A stretch of 64,000 nt of DNA from assembly GCF_009650765.1 (NCBI RefSeq), contig NZ_CP045740.1, positions 8,160,001-8,224,000 of the forward strand, given 5' to 3'. The notes beneath the pieces were generated by a model, which ran no database searches, was not told the DNA's origin, and worked only from the letters and a program-made list of their open reading frames with translations. Positions 52,654 to 62,204 of the stretch are shown one piece after another. The position numbers and the translations under genes are program-made. Numbering within the stretch: the stretch's first letter is position 1; every line of letters starts with the position of its first letter. The DNA is from Streptomyces sp. SUK 48 (GTDB lineage Bacteria; Actinomycetota; Actinomycetes; Streptomycetales; Streptomycetaceae).

Positions 52654-52687
52654 GGTAAATGTCGGCCACCACGGTTTGAGGTGCATC

Positions 52688-53914
52688 ATGCGATTCCTGT
52701 TCGAGGACGAGTCCTTCTCCTTCGAGACGCTGCGGGCGGCCGGCTTCGCCAACGAAGGCGGCGCGGACCTCGGCGAGGTCGTGGCCACCGCCCACAACAT
52801 CGCCGAGGGCGACGAAGAGGCGTGGCTGCGCGAGTGGAAGAGCACCGCGGAGCGTGTCCACGCGATAGGCACCCACGCCCTGGCGCAGGGACACCGGGTC
52901 AGCGCCCGCGAGGCTCTGCTGCGCGCCTCGAGCTACTACCGCACCGCCGAGTTCTACCGCCGCGACGACCCCGCCGACGACCCCGAGGTCAAGCACCTGT
53001 CCGCCCTCTCCCGCGAGACGTTCGCCGCCGCCGCCGCGCTGCTGGACACCCCCGTCGAAGCCGTCCGCATCCCCTACGAGGGCGGCAGCCTGCCCGGCTA
53101 CCTCTTCCTCGTCGACGACTCCGGCACCCCCCGCCCCACCCTCATCTTCACCAGCGGCTTCGACTCCACCCTGGAGGAGGCGTACTTCGTCGTCGCCGCG
53201 GCCGCGCTACGCCGCGGCTACAACGTGCTCGCCTACGACGGCCCCGGCCAGGGAGCCGCGCTGCGCGAGCAGCACCTGGTCTTCCGCCCGGACTGGGAGG
53301 CCGTGGTCACCCCGGTGGTCGACTACGCGCTGACCCGCCCGGAGACAGCCCCCGACCAGCTCGTCCTGATGGGCTACAGCCTCGGCGGCTACCTCACCGC
53401 CCGCGCCGCCGCCCACGAGCACCGCCTGGCCGCCCTCGTCCTGGACGACGGCCTCTACGACTACTACGACGCCCACACCCGCATGATGCCGCCGTTCCTG
53501 CAGGAGTGGGTCGAGGCCGGACGGGACGACCTCGCCAACCCCGTCGCCGACCTCCTGATGAAGGGCAACACCCAGCTCCGCTGGGCCCTGCGCAACGGCG
53601 TATGGGCCTTCGGCGCCACATCCGCCGCGGACTACATCCGCCGCACCGTCGACTACACCCTCGACGGCGTCGCCGAACTCATCGCCTGCCCGACCCTCAT
53701 CCTGGACGCCGAGAACGACCAGTTCTTCCGCGGCCAGCCCCAGCGCGTCCAGGCCGCCCTGACCTGCCCCCACACCCTGATCACCCTTCCCGAGGCCGAA
53801 GGCGCGGGCGAGCACTGCCACATGGGAGCCATGTCCCGCTTCCAGCAGATCACCTTCGACTGGCTGGACACCACCCTCAATCCGACCGCTCCGACCGCTC
53901 CCGCCGGGAGCTGA
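52688..53914 (+). CDS. Alpha/beta-hydrolase (FrsA/DHPON-hydrolase-like)
   Basis: A 408-residue hydrolase with a long helical N-terminal part (residues 1-115, as in the pseudooxynicotine hydrolase group) and the catalytic domain from about 125. Nucleophile elbow VLMGYSLGGYLTARAAA (Ser), oxyanion region LIFTSGFDSTLEE, acid near LILDAENDQFF and His in GAGEHCHMGAMSRF. Such enzymes cleave C-C or ester bonds. GAGG six bases before ATG 52688. It is divergent from, and likely controlled by, the TetR gene. Confidence 0.9.
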   Translation: MRFLFEDESFSFETLRAAGFANEGGADLGEVVATAHNIAEGDEEAWLREWKSTAERVHAIGTHALAQGHRVSAREALLRASSYYRTAEFYRRDDPADDPEVKHLSALSRETFAAAAALLDTPVEAVRIPYEGGSLPGYLFLVDDSGTPRPTLIFTSGFDSTLEEAYFVVAAAALRRGYNVLAYDGPGQGAALREQHLVFRPDWEAVVTPVVDYALTRPETAPDQLVLMGYSLGGYLTARAAAHEHRLAALVLDDGLYDYYDAHTRMMPPFLQEWVEAGRDDLANPVADLLMKGNTQLRWALRNGVWAFGATSAADYIRRTVDYTLDGVAELIACPTLILDAENDQFFRGQPQRVQAALTCPHTLITLPEAEGAGEHCHMGAMSRFQQITFDWLDTTLNPTAPTAPAGS

Positions 53915-54044
53915 ACGCGCGGCGCTCGCCGCCCACCGGACCCCGCGGCCGGCCCGATGCCGGGCCGGCCGCGCGACGAGAAGACCCGATGACCACACCA
54001 CCGGCACACCGCCGATGGGACAAGACCGGCGAAGGATTCCGAGG

Positions 54045-54563
54045 ATGACCGGGACGAGCGGCTACACCACCGAAGGCTGGACCGACATGTTCCTGTGCGC
54101 GGGCGGCGCCGCGGCAGCACTCAGCGGCCTCATCTTCGTCGGCCTCAGCGTCAACATCCGCACCGTCCTGGAGGCGGAGAAGCGCGAGGGCCACAACTCG
54201 ATGACAGGGCGCGCCCTCGAAGCCCTGGCCGCGCTCCTCATCGTCCTGCTCGTCAGCATCGTCGCGCTGACCCCGGGCCTCCACCGCGGCGTGCTGGCCG
54301 CCTTCCTCCTCCTCAACGCCGCCGCGAGCGCCGTCTCGCCCTTCAGGGCCGCCCGCACCGGCCGCGGCAAGGGCATACCGCACGCCGCGACGGTACTGAG
54401 GCTGTCCACCGCCGCCGCACTGACCCTGTCCCTGCTCACGGCCGGCACCTCCCTGGCGGCCGGCCACGGCGGCGGCCTCTACTGGCTCCCCGCCGCGTTC
54501 CTCTTCGCGGTCACCGTCGCCGCCGTCAACGCCTGGGTGCTCCTCGTCGAGGTCCTGCGGTGA
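54045..54563 (+). CDS. Membrane protein with about four helices
   Basis: A 172-residue protein with hydrophobic stretches at about 15-38 (MFLCAGGAAAALSGLIFVGL), 55-80, 82-100 and 120-168. No domain is recognised. GAAGGA lies eight bases before the ATG. It follows the alpha/beta-hydrolase by about 130 bases. Confidence 0.75.
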   Translation: MTGTSGYTTEGWTDMFLCAGGAAAALSGLIFVGLSVNIRTVLEAEKREGHNSMTGRALEALAALLIVLLVSIVALTPGLHRGVLAAFLLLNAAASAVSPFRAARTGRGKGIPHAATVLRLSTAAALTLSLLTAGTSLAAGHGGGLYWLPAAFLFAVTVAAVNAWVLLVEVLR

Positions 54564-54619
54564 GGCGGGCGCCGGGAGCGACGGCGCCGGGTGCCTTCCC
54601 GGGCCGGGCGGCGGCCGCC

Positions 54620-56590
54620 TCAGCCGGCGGGGCCGACGAGGTCCGGTGCCCCAAGGACGGGCGCCGGGATGCCCCAGGCGTCGACGAGGCCGACGGCGAG
54701 AGGGCGCACCGTGCGGCAGAGGTCGTTCACCTCGCGGCTGATCGCCTTGGACCTCTGCACGGTCAGCCGGCCGTGTTCCATGAACCAGGCGCGATCGGCT
54801 TCGATGGCCGAGAGCGCGAACAGATCGCACAGCAGGCCCAGCGCATCCTTCTCCGCACCCTCGGGAAGAGCGCGCACCTTGTCGACGAAGGCTTCCGTGA
54901 CCAGCCGTTCGACATGGGCCCGGGCGAGGGCGATGACGTGGTCCTGGACCTGCGAGAAGACCACGCCGGGTGCGTCCTGCCGGTCCGTGCCGCGCTTGAT
55001 GCGACGGGCGAGGCCGGCGAGCATGTGCTCCTCGCGAAAGCGGACCATGGCGAGCTGGTACTCCGGATCCAGGAGTCCGGCCTCCCGGTCCCACGCGTCA
55101 CCGCCGGGCAGCAGGTCGCGGACGCGTTCGAGGAGCTTGTGCGCCGAGGTCCGCTCGATGACGGTCTCCACGGCGAGACCGGTGACATAGCGGACCATGC
55201 CAAGCTGATCGAGATCCTCGAACTCGCTCGCGTGATCGGTGAGCAGGCCCTTGGCCACGAGCTGGAGGAGCACGTGATTGTCGCCCTCGAAGGTGGTGAA
55301 GACGTCACTGTCGCGTTTGAGGGCGGCGAAGCGGTTCACGGCGAGGTAGCCGGCGCCACCGCACGCCTCGCGGCACTCCTGGACGACGCGGGTGGCGTGC
55401 CAGGTGGCGAGCGCCTTGATACCGGCGGCCCGCGACTCGAGACGGCGCCGCGCCTGCGGATCGTTCTCGACACCGGAGAAGACCTCGTGCAACTGAGCCC
55501 GTACGACGTCCTGGGCGAAATGCAGCGCGTAGGTGCGGGCGAGGAGGGGGAGCAGCCGGCGCTGGTGGAGGCCGTAGTCGAGGAGCACCTGCTCCGCGGA
55601 GTCCGGGGACGCCTTGAACTGGCGCCGCCGGTCGGCGTACTTGGTGGCGACCGCCAGCGCGACCTTGGCGACGCCGACGCCCGCTCCGGCGACGCTGACC
55701 CGCCCCTGCACGAGGGTGCCGAGCATGGTGAAGAAGCGCCGGTCGGGGTTCTCGATGGCGCTCTCATAGACACCCTCGGGAGTGACCCGGGCGAAACGGT
55801 CGAGGAGCGCCTCGCGGGGGACGCGCACACCGTCGAACCGGATACGGCCGTTGTCGACGCCGTTGAGGCCCATCTTCCGCCCGTCGTCCTCGATGGCGAC
55901 ACCGGGCAGCACCCGGCCGCCGGACCGCAGGGGGACGACGAAGGCGTGGACACCCTCGGACCGGCCGCCCACCTCCAGCTGCGCGAAGACGACGCCGAGC
56001 TCGGCATGGCGGGCGGCGTTGCCGATGTAGTCCTTGCGCGCCTGCTCGTCGGGGGTGGTGAGGACGAACTCCCGGCTCCCCGGGTCGTAGCGGGCGACGG
56101 TGCCGAGCGCCTGGACGTTGGAACCGTGACCCGCCTCGGTCATGGCGAAGCAGCCCATCAACTCCCCGGTGACAAGGCGGGGCAGATAGGTCTTGTGGTG
56201 GTGCTCGGTGCCGAGATGCAGGATGGCCCCGCCGAAGAGCCCGAACTGGACGCCGACCTTCACGAGGACGGAGAGATCACCGAACGCCAGGGTCTCGAAG
56301 GCGGCGATCGACGCACCGACATCGCCCCCGCCCCCGTACGCCGCCGGAAAGCCCATACCGGTCTGACCGGTCGCCGCCATCTGGACGACGACATCGCGGA
56401 CCCTCTCGCGGAACGCGTCGATGCCGAGCGCGTCTGCCTCGTCGAGAACACCGGCATGGGTGACCAGATTCGTCCGGACGAGGTCCCGGATCCCGGCGTA
56501 CTCGCCGTCGAGGACCGCGGCGAGCGACGGCACGTCGATCTCGGGCCGACGCCGGCCGATGACGGAAGCGGAGGTGTTCTCGATGGCCAT
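54620..56590 (-). CDS. Acyl-CoA oxidase/dehydrogenase (peroxisomal-type)
   Basis: A 656-residue flavoprotein of the acyl-CoA oxidase type. GELMGCFAMTEAGHGSNVQA is the flavin/substrate signature, DGRKMGLNGVDNGRIRFDGV the middle strand region, and ECREACGGAGYLAVNRFAAL followed by TTFEGDNHVLLQLVAKGLL the C-terminal FAD-contact region. The length suits the oxidase family with its extra C-terminal domain. It makes trans-2-enoyl-CoA in fatty acid oxidation. The start ATG is 56590. Neighbours on both sides are unrelated. Confidence 0.92.
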   Translation of the reverse strand: MAIENTSASVIGRRRPEIDVPSLAAVLDGEYAGIRDLVRTNLVTHAGVLDEADALGIDAFRERVRDVVVQMAATGQTGMGFPAAYGGGGDVGASIAAFETLAFGDLSVLVKVGVQFGLFGGAILHLGTEHHHKTYLPRLVTGELMGCFAMTEAGHGSNVQALGTVARYDPGSREFVLTTPDEQARKDYIGNAARHAELGVVFAQLEVGGRSEGVHAFVVPLRSGGRVLPGVAIEDDGRKMGLNGVDNGRIRFDGVRVPREALLDRFARVTPEGVYESAIENPDRRFFTMLGTLVQGRVSVAGAGVGVAKVALAVATKYADRRRQFKASPDSAEQVLLDYGLHQRRLLPLLARTYALHFAQDVVRAQLHEVFSGVENDPQARRRLESRAAGIKALATWHATRVVQECREACGGAGYLAVNRFAALKRDSDVFTTFEGDNHVLLQLVAKGLLTDHASEFEDLDQLGMVRYVTGLAVETVIERTSAHKLLERVRDLLPGGDAWDREAGLLDPEYQLAMVRFREEHMLAGLARRIKRGTDRQDAPGVVFSQVQDHVIALARAHVERLVTEAFVDKVRALPEGAEKDALGLLCDLFALSAIEADRAWFMEHGRLTVQRSKAISREVNDLCRTVRPLAVGLVDAWGIPAPVLGAPDLVGPAG

Positions 56591-56854
56591 GCCGCTCCGC
56601 TACCCCGAGCCCCGACGATCAACCGGCACGGCCACGGCGCCCGGAGCGGTCGGCGTGGCGGCTCGGGGCCGGTTCGCGGTTCCGGAGGGCCGGCTGGCAC
56701 TGTCACCGGAGGCGTCCCCGGCATCCGAAAGAACCCGGACGGTACCGAACAGCCGATGGGCGACATCCTGCAGATGTACACCGCCCGCCGCTGACACCAA
56801 ACAGTGCTGGGCCGTGCAGAAGTTCTGCCCGGCCCACTACCCTGCGCCTGCGCA
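56591..56854. other. Spacer between acyl-CoA oxidase and helicase remnant
   Basis: About 260 bases without a recognisable gene or clear regulatory dyad. Confidence 0.4.
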
Positions 56855-57600
56855 CTACGACCACCGCGTCCCGATCGCGGACATCAGCTCCATCCGCTCC
56901 GGAGACAGCGTCGCGGCCCGGCTGCGCTGGTTCCCGATCCACGCCCCAAGTCGGAGTTCCCGCACCTTCTGGTCCTCACTGTCGCCGTTCTCGTCGTCGC
57001 CGACGACTCCGTTCGATGTGTTTCCGAGGTACCCGAAGGTGCCCCTCGCGCTCGTAGAACTGCTTGGCGGCCTTGGCAGTTCAGCGCCCACTTGTCGGCC
57101 TGGGTGCGGCGCGGGCGGCTTCTCGTCCTCGGCCGCGGGCGTGATTCCGAGGACCTGTTCGCAACATCCACTGCAGCGCGATCGTCAGGTTGTCCCAACC
57201 GAGCCGGACCGAGCGCACCGCCCGAGGTCCGTGCCCTGGCGCCGGACTTCACCCGCCTCGGTGGGCACCGCCTCGCCTGCATCCAGGTGCATCCGCGCCA
57301 GGTGGAAGCACCGCTGCCACGTCACCGGCCAGCTCGGGCACCAGGGTGTGTCGAGCTCCTCCAACTGCTCTGGTTCGCGGAGCTCTTGACGGCTCGGGTG
57401 CCGGGGCCAGGGGGCGGCCGGGCGCGTTGTGCTGGTGTGGCCGATGGCGGGGAGCGGTTCGGCCTCGAGGGGGCCGCGCCGTCCGTGCTGGCGCCCGTGT
57501 TCGGGCGGACCGGGGACTGTGAGGGGACGGGGGCCGGTCGTCGTGCCGGGTCTGGCCGCTGCCGGACAATGGGGCACCTACGGAGCCGCCCTGTGCTGGG
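56855..57600 (-). pseudogene. Helicase-associated-domain gene, decayed
   Basis: Pieces of helicase-associated (HA) repeats appear in several minus-strand frames: PEQLEELDTPWCPSWPVTWQ with FHLARMHLDAGEAVPT (about 57240-57370), KQFYEREGHLRVPRKHIE (about 57000-57080), and LRLGAWIGNQRSRAATLSPE ending SAIGTRWS at the stop, 56855. In the intact family these repeats follow a DEAD/DEAH helicase. At least two frameshifts separate the pieces and no helicase core is present. Confidence 0.6.
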
Positions 57601-57691
57601 GCGTACTCCGCGGGCACCGATGCCGGGCAGCGGCCGTGCTCCTTGGCGGGATGACCTTTCGGCGCTGGCCAGGAGGCCGACGCCGACGGAT

Positions 57692-57913
57692 CTAGACGCC
57701 TGGCTTCTTTTCGAGGATCTCGATGTTCGACCACAGGCCGTCGAGCCCGAAGCGGGCCAGGTACTCCTCAAGGATGAGGAACGGCGGATGCGCGTCCGGT
57801 TCGCGGTCTACCCAGACGGTGTCGCACTCGTAGCAGAGCAGGAACGTCTCGGACTCTCCCGGGACGCGGGCCCGAGTGACCCATCCCTGGTTGCATCGCG
57901 GGCACCAGATCAT
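57692..57913 (-). CDS. Small zinc-ribbon protein, likely immunity protein for the adjacent toxin
   Basis: A 73-residue protein with two CxxC knuckles: WCPRCNQGWVTRARVP and LLCYECDTVWVDRE. The rest (PFLILEEYLARFGLDGLWSN) looks like a short alpha/beta tail. It starts at ATG 57913 after GAGGGAG, 12 bases past the toxin stop, on the same strand. In polymorphic toxin loci the gene directly after the toxin is usually its immunity gene. No family is recognised, so the role rests on position. Confidence 0.65.
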   Translation of the reverse strand: MIWCPRCNQGWVTRARVPGESETFLLCYECDTVWVDREPDAHPPFLILEEYLARFGLDGLWSNIEILEKKPGV

Positions 57914-57924
57914 AGTTGTCTCCC

Positions 57925-60900
57925 TCACAGAACCGGGTAGGCGGTGATGATCCTCGTGGTGCCCGGTACGACCACGATCCTCAGTTTTTTCTCCCCCAAC
58001 GTACCGACGGTCCGCTGCATGTCCACGATGAAGGCGGCGGGGTCGTTGGGTACGTGAGCGCCTCGCTTGCTCCAGCCCTCGTCGATCAGCCCGAGGATGG
58101 ACCCCTGGTCGGCGTTGCTGTAGACACCGTGGACGGTCTTCGACGGGTCGGGGTGTGCGTGCTCCATTACGTGGGCCAGACGGTGGCCCTGTGCGGAGCC
58201 GGGGCCGTAGATGAGTCCCGCCGGGGATTGGAACCGGTCGTTGCCGAGGTTCGCGAAGCCCACCGGGCAGCTCGCGTTGTGCACGAGCACCGGGGTGCTT
58301 CCGGCCAGCACGTAGAACGTGTGCAGGTCATCGACCGTGAGGGTGTACGTCCTTGCGTTCTGCTCGTAGGACGCGCTGCCGCGTACGGCATGAGTGCCGC
58401 CGTCCGCGTCCCGGAGCGTCATACCCGGCCGCAGAGCGCGGGCCTCGACCCAGCTCCGAGCGGACGGCGACCAGAAGCGGTGCTCGCTGGTCGCGGTGAG
58501 CCGTGCGATACCGGTCCGGGTCTCGATGGACAGCCGCGTGAACGCCTTGTCGTGCTCTGTCACGACGAGGTTCGTCACCTCACGCAGGCCTGTCTCGCCA
58601 GTGAGGGGGTCGGTTGCAACGACCTTGTCTCCAGGCTCGACCGACTCAATGTCCTTCGTCGTACCGCCGGCCATGAGCACCCGGGTGCCGGCGAGGAAGC
58701 ACTGGAAGCACTTCAGGGCCTTGGCGACCCGGGTTCCCTCGGCGATGTCCTCGAAGTGCTCGAGTTCCTTGAGCGCCTTGAGCTTGCCGACAGGGAGGAC
58801 CGACATGGCGGCCATGAGGCATTTGCCAAGCGTCGGGTTCTCATAGCAGTCGACGATGTCGTTGACACCGAAGACGGTCATGGCGATGGCCGAGAGCGTC
58901 GGATCGATCGGTGGCGGGGTGACGGGCTGCCCGGCCAGCGCGCAGGGCGGCAGATTGTCCCTGGTGGGGTAGAGATAGCAGGGCGGCTTCGTCTGACTTT
59001 GCGCCGCACGTTGGGCCTTGCGTCGTTCCGCAGCCTGCCGTCGTGCCTCAGCCTCTTCGGTCTGGCGCAGGTCCTTCACCCGGTTCCAGGCCTGTGAGGC
59101 AGCGGTTTCGGCCTCCGCCGCGCTCTTGCCGGCGTCGATGGCGTCACTGCGTGCCTCGGTCGCCGCATCCGCCGCTTGCGCGGCGGAACTGCGGGCGTAG
59201 CTCGCGGAGAACTCGGCCTGGGCGGCGGACTCCTCGGCGGCTGTCGCGTCCTGCTGCGCGCGGTTGGCAGCCGAGCGGGCTGTGCTGGCGGATTGCTTCG
59301 CCTTGGCGGCGCTGGTCTCTGCGCTGTCCGCTGCCTTGTCGGCCTCCTTGGCGTACCCGTTCGCCTGCTCGGCGCTCTTGTTCGCTTCCGCCGCGGCGTC
59401 GGCGGCCTTGTCCGAGGCGTGCTTGGCGTCCGCTGCGGCCTTGGCTGCGAGCCAGCGGTTCTGTTGCGCCTTGGCGGCGATGATGCCGCCCTCGGCTATC
59501 AGCCGTTGGACCTGTGCGACATGGGTGGCGGCCAGTTGATCCTTGCGCTCGGCCATGTACCGGCCGACCGCGACGTACTCATCGAGCTGGTTCGGCGCCC
59601 CGGTCAGGGCTATCTTGGCCGCCGCCTGCGCCTCGGGACCGCCGGTGTTGACGAGTTGGCTGGCGATCACCCTCTCGTCACCGTTGCGGGCGGTGTATTG
59701 ACCGTTGTTGAGGAAGGCGAGCAGTGTCTTAGCGCTGCCGTCGGTGAGTGCCTTCTCCGCGGCTTCCTTCACCCCGGGGCCGCCCGTGTTGTCGATCTGG
59801 GAGACCTTCACGCGGTAGTCGGCAAGGCCAGCGCTGAATTGACCAGTGGTGTAGAAGTCACGAATCTGCTCGTCGGTGCCCTTGAGGGCCTCGGCCGCGG
59901 CCGAACGCACCGACGGGTAGGGACTGTCCGACGCGAGGTCGGCTACCTGCTGGACGATCTCCTCCTGCTCGGCGTGCTTCCAGCCGCTCCGCAGGTACTC
60001 CACGACGTCCGCGTCGGAGCCGGCCAGTGCCTTCTCCGCGGCCTCTTGGCGCCAGGAACCGAAATACTTCATGGCTCGCAGGGCCACGCTCCGGCCCTTG
60101 CGAGCGAGCGCGGCGGTGTTGGCGCCGGGTTCGGCGGCCTCGGCGGACAGTGCCGCCGTGTCGTCGGTGATCGCCTTGCCCTCCAGCAGGCTTCCGGAGA
60201 GTTCCTTGGTGAACTCGTCGCCCGAAGCCTTGTCGGACTTGGCCTTCTCGATGCCGGCACTGGTGCGGGTGGCCAGGTCCTGTGCCTCGGCCTCCCGAGC
60301 GATGTCGAACGTCTTCTTCGCGGTGGCGACGGCCTTGGTCGCTGTCTCAGCGGCGACCTTGGCCGCATCGGCCTGCTTCTGCGACTCGCTTGCCGCGTCG
60401 GCCGCCTCTCCTGCGTGGGCGGCGGCCTCCTCGGCAGCCTTGCCCGCGTTCTCGGCGTGAGTCGCGGCGGAGTCGGCGGCGTCGCGCGCCTCGGCTGCTG
60501 CGGCGGCAGACTTGCGGGCGAGCACCTCTGCCTCGTCGGCGGCCGCGTTGGCCTCGGCGGCATGGCGCCGGGTTTCCGTGGCTGCCGCCCGCGCCTGCGC
60601 CGAGGAAGTCCCCGCGGCGTCCGCGTAGTTAGCGGCCTCGTCGGCGGCGTCGGCGGCAGCGTTGGCGTTCTTGCCGGCGCTCTTGGACGCCGCAACCGCA
60701 CTGGCGGCGGCGAGCGATGCCTTGCTCGCCTGGTCGGCGGCCTTGCCGGACTGGGTGGCGAGATTGGCGGCGGCGTAGGCCGCCTTGGCCATGTCGCTGG
60801 CGTTCTGGGCCTGCGACTTGTCCTTGCCTGCCGCTATCGCCGCGTTGTAGGCGCGGGTTGCCGCGTCTGCGGCGGCAGCAGCGGCGTTGGCGGTCTGTGC

Positions 60901-61923
60901 CGCCGCAAGCGCTGCGATCCGGGCTGAACGGTTCGCGGCGTTGGCCGCACCGATCGCCGTCTGTGCGGCATCCGCAGCGGCGCGCGCGGCGTCGGCGGCC
61001 TGCTTGGACTTGACCGCAGCACGCGTGGCGTCGTTCCTGGCGGCGTTGGTCTCCTTCGCCGCCTTTTCCGCCGCCTGCTTAGCCAGTTCGGACGCGGCGA
61101 CGGCCTTGTCGGAGGCATCCTGCGCGGCCTTCGTGGCATCGTCGGCCTGCTTGCCGGCCTGCTTGGCCTGGTCGGTCAGCTGGGCGATCGTAGCGTGCTC
61201 CTGGTCGCGATTGCGCGCGACGAACTGGCCGACCTCCAGAAACTCTTCGATGTCGTCCGGGGTGCCCTGGAGCGCCAGCTTCGCGGCCGCCTTCACATTG
61301 GGGCCGCCGGTGTTGTAGATCTTGGAGACCGCCACACGGTTGTCCGAGACACGGGCCGTGTACTGGCCGTGTTCCAGGAACGCGGCGACATCCGCGGGGG
61401 TGCCCTGGAGAGCCCGGGTCCCGGCATCCCGGACGCCGGCACCTCCCAGGTTGATGGCGCGCGAGGCATCGACCCGCTGGTCCTGCTCGTGCGGGGTCTT
61501 CCAGCCGTCCTTCAAAAAAGCGTGTAGGTCGTCCGGGGTACCGGCGAGTGCCTTCTTGGCTGCCTCCCGGACGGCGGTGCCGCCGACGTTAAGGATGCGG
61601 CTGGCATCGACCTTGTCGTCGGCCAGCTGGATGCCGTCCGCGTCAGCAAGGAAGTCTTCGATGTCCTGGTCCGAGCCGAGGAGGGCCTTCTCAGCGGCTT
61701 CTTTGATGCCAGCGCCGCCGGTCGCCCAGTAGTCGAGCACACCTTGACGGCCGGTACGCCAGGGGAGATCCGTAGCATCCTCGGCCACGGCGTGGCCAGC
61801 GCCGAGGAGGCCGGCGACAACCGTACCGGACAGAAGCGCTGCGGTCAGACGCGCGGTAATGCCTCTCCTGCCACCGGGTCTGCGGCGTCTGCCCCACCGG
61901 GGCGCAGGTACTGGTTGTTTCAC
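57925..61923 (-). CDS. Secreted ALF-repeat/HINT polymorphic toxin with BECR-type RNase-like tip
   Basis: A 1,332-residue protein. The N-terminus has an Arg-rich stretch and signal peptide (TARLTAALLSGTVVAGLLGA, cleavage after HAVA). ALF repeats follow (for example AVREAAKKALAGTPDDLHAF) at about 60-240 and again about 620-800, each followed by a long Ala-rich coiled coil (about 245-560 and 830-980). A HINT protease domain (about 1075-1215) begins CFLAGTRVLMAGGTTKDIES, has ATSEHRFW, and ends DLHTFYVLAGSTPVLVHN. The C-terminal 115 residues (GHRLAHVMEHAHPDPSK to RIITAYPVL) resemble barnase/EndoU/colicin-like RNase tips. The GTG start has GGAGG. HINT autoproteolysis would free the toxin. Confidence 0.88.
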   Translation of the reverse strand: MKQPVPAPRWGRRRRPGGRRGITARLTAALLSGTVVAGLLGAGHAVAEDATDLPWRTGRQGVLDYWATGGAGIKEAAEKALLGSDQDIEDFLADADGIQLADDKVDASRILNVGGTAVREAAKKALAGTPDDLHAFLKDGWKTPHEQDQRVDASRAINLGGAGVRDAGTRALQGTPADVAAFLEHGQYTARVSDNRVAVSKIYNTGGPNVKAAAKLALQGTPDDIEEFLEVGQFVARNRDQEHATIAQLTDQAKQAGKQADDATKAAQDASDKAVAASELAKQAAEKAAKETNAARNDATRAAVKSKQAADAARAAADAAQTAIGAANAANRSARIAALAAAQTANAAAAAADAATRAYNAAIAAGKDKSQAQNASDMAKAAYAAANLATQSGKAADQASKASLAAASAVAASKSAGKNANAAADAADEAANYADAAGTSSAQARAAATETRRHAAEANAAADEAEVLARKSAAAAAEARDAADSAATHAENAGKAAEEAAAHAGEAADAASESQKQADAAKVAAETATKAVATAKKTFDIAREAEAQDLATRTSAGIEKAKSDKASGDEFTKELSGSLLEGKAITDDTAALSAEAAEPGANTAALARKGRSVALRAMKYFGSWRQEAAEKALAGSDADVVEYLRSGWKHAEQEEIVQQVADLASDSPYPSVRSAAAEALKGTDEQIRDFYTTGQFSAGLADYRVKVSQIDNTGGPGVKEAAEKALTDGSAKTLLAFLNNGQYTARNGDERVIASQLVNTGGPEAQAAAKIALTGAPNQLDEYVAVGRYMAERKDQLAATHVAQVQRLIAEGGIIAAKAQQNRWLAAKAAADAKHASDKAADAAAEANKSAEQANGYAKEADKAADSAETSAAKAKQSASTARSAANRAQQDATAAEESAAQAEFSASYARSSAAQAADAATEARSDAIDAGKSAAEAETAASQAWNRVKDLRQTEEAEARRQAAERRKAQRAAQSQTKPPCYLYPTRDNLPPCALAGQPVTPPPIDPTLSAIAMTVFGVNDIVDCYENPTLGKCLMAAMSVLPVGKLKALKELEHFEDIAEGTRVAKALKCFQCFLAGTRVLMAGGTTKDIESVEPGDKVVATDPLTGETGLREVTNLVVTEHDKAFTRLSIETRTGIARLTATSEHRFWSPSARSWVEARALRPGMTLRDADGGTHAVRGSASYEQNARTYTLTVDDLHTFYVLAGSTPVLVHNASCPVGFANLGNDRFQSPAGLIYGPGSAQGHRLAHVMEHAHPDPSKTVHGVYSNADQGSILGLIDEGWSKRGAHVPNDPAAFIVDMQRTVGTLGEKKLRIVVVPGTTRIITAYPVL

Positions 61924-62085
61924 TGATTTCCTCCATGTCGGTCCGGTCCCGGCAGCCCACACCGCTGCATGGCACGCGCGCATCGGCCCGTTTCGTGCAG
62001 ATCGTGATGAGTGGTTGCAGCCGCCAAACGGAATCGATGAGCCCTGCGCATTGCGCGCCATGGCCCGCGGCAGCACTGAACGACC

Positions 62086-62102
62086 CCTCAAATCCTTTGA
62101 GG
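62086..62102. promoter_or_regulatory. Palindrome CCTCAAA-TCC-TTTGAGG in the toxin/secreted protein divergent promoter
   Basis: A perfect 7-bp inverted repeat about midway between the toxin start (61923) and the secreted protein start (62205). It may control both. Confidence 0.55.
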
Positions 62103-62204
62103 TGAGGGGCGTTCGACGGCATGCTCACCAAATTCTTACATGTGCTTTACTTTCAGCAAGCGGAGGGGGATCCGCTCTCTCGTGACCTCTGGGGAAGGAA
62201 ACAC

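Noticed and set aside
59176..60927. 583-codon plus-strand open frame inside the toxin gene
   Set aside because: The translation is a Gly/Leu/Arg-rich mirror of the Ala-rich coiled coils of the minus-strand toxin, without domain or ribosome site.
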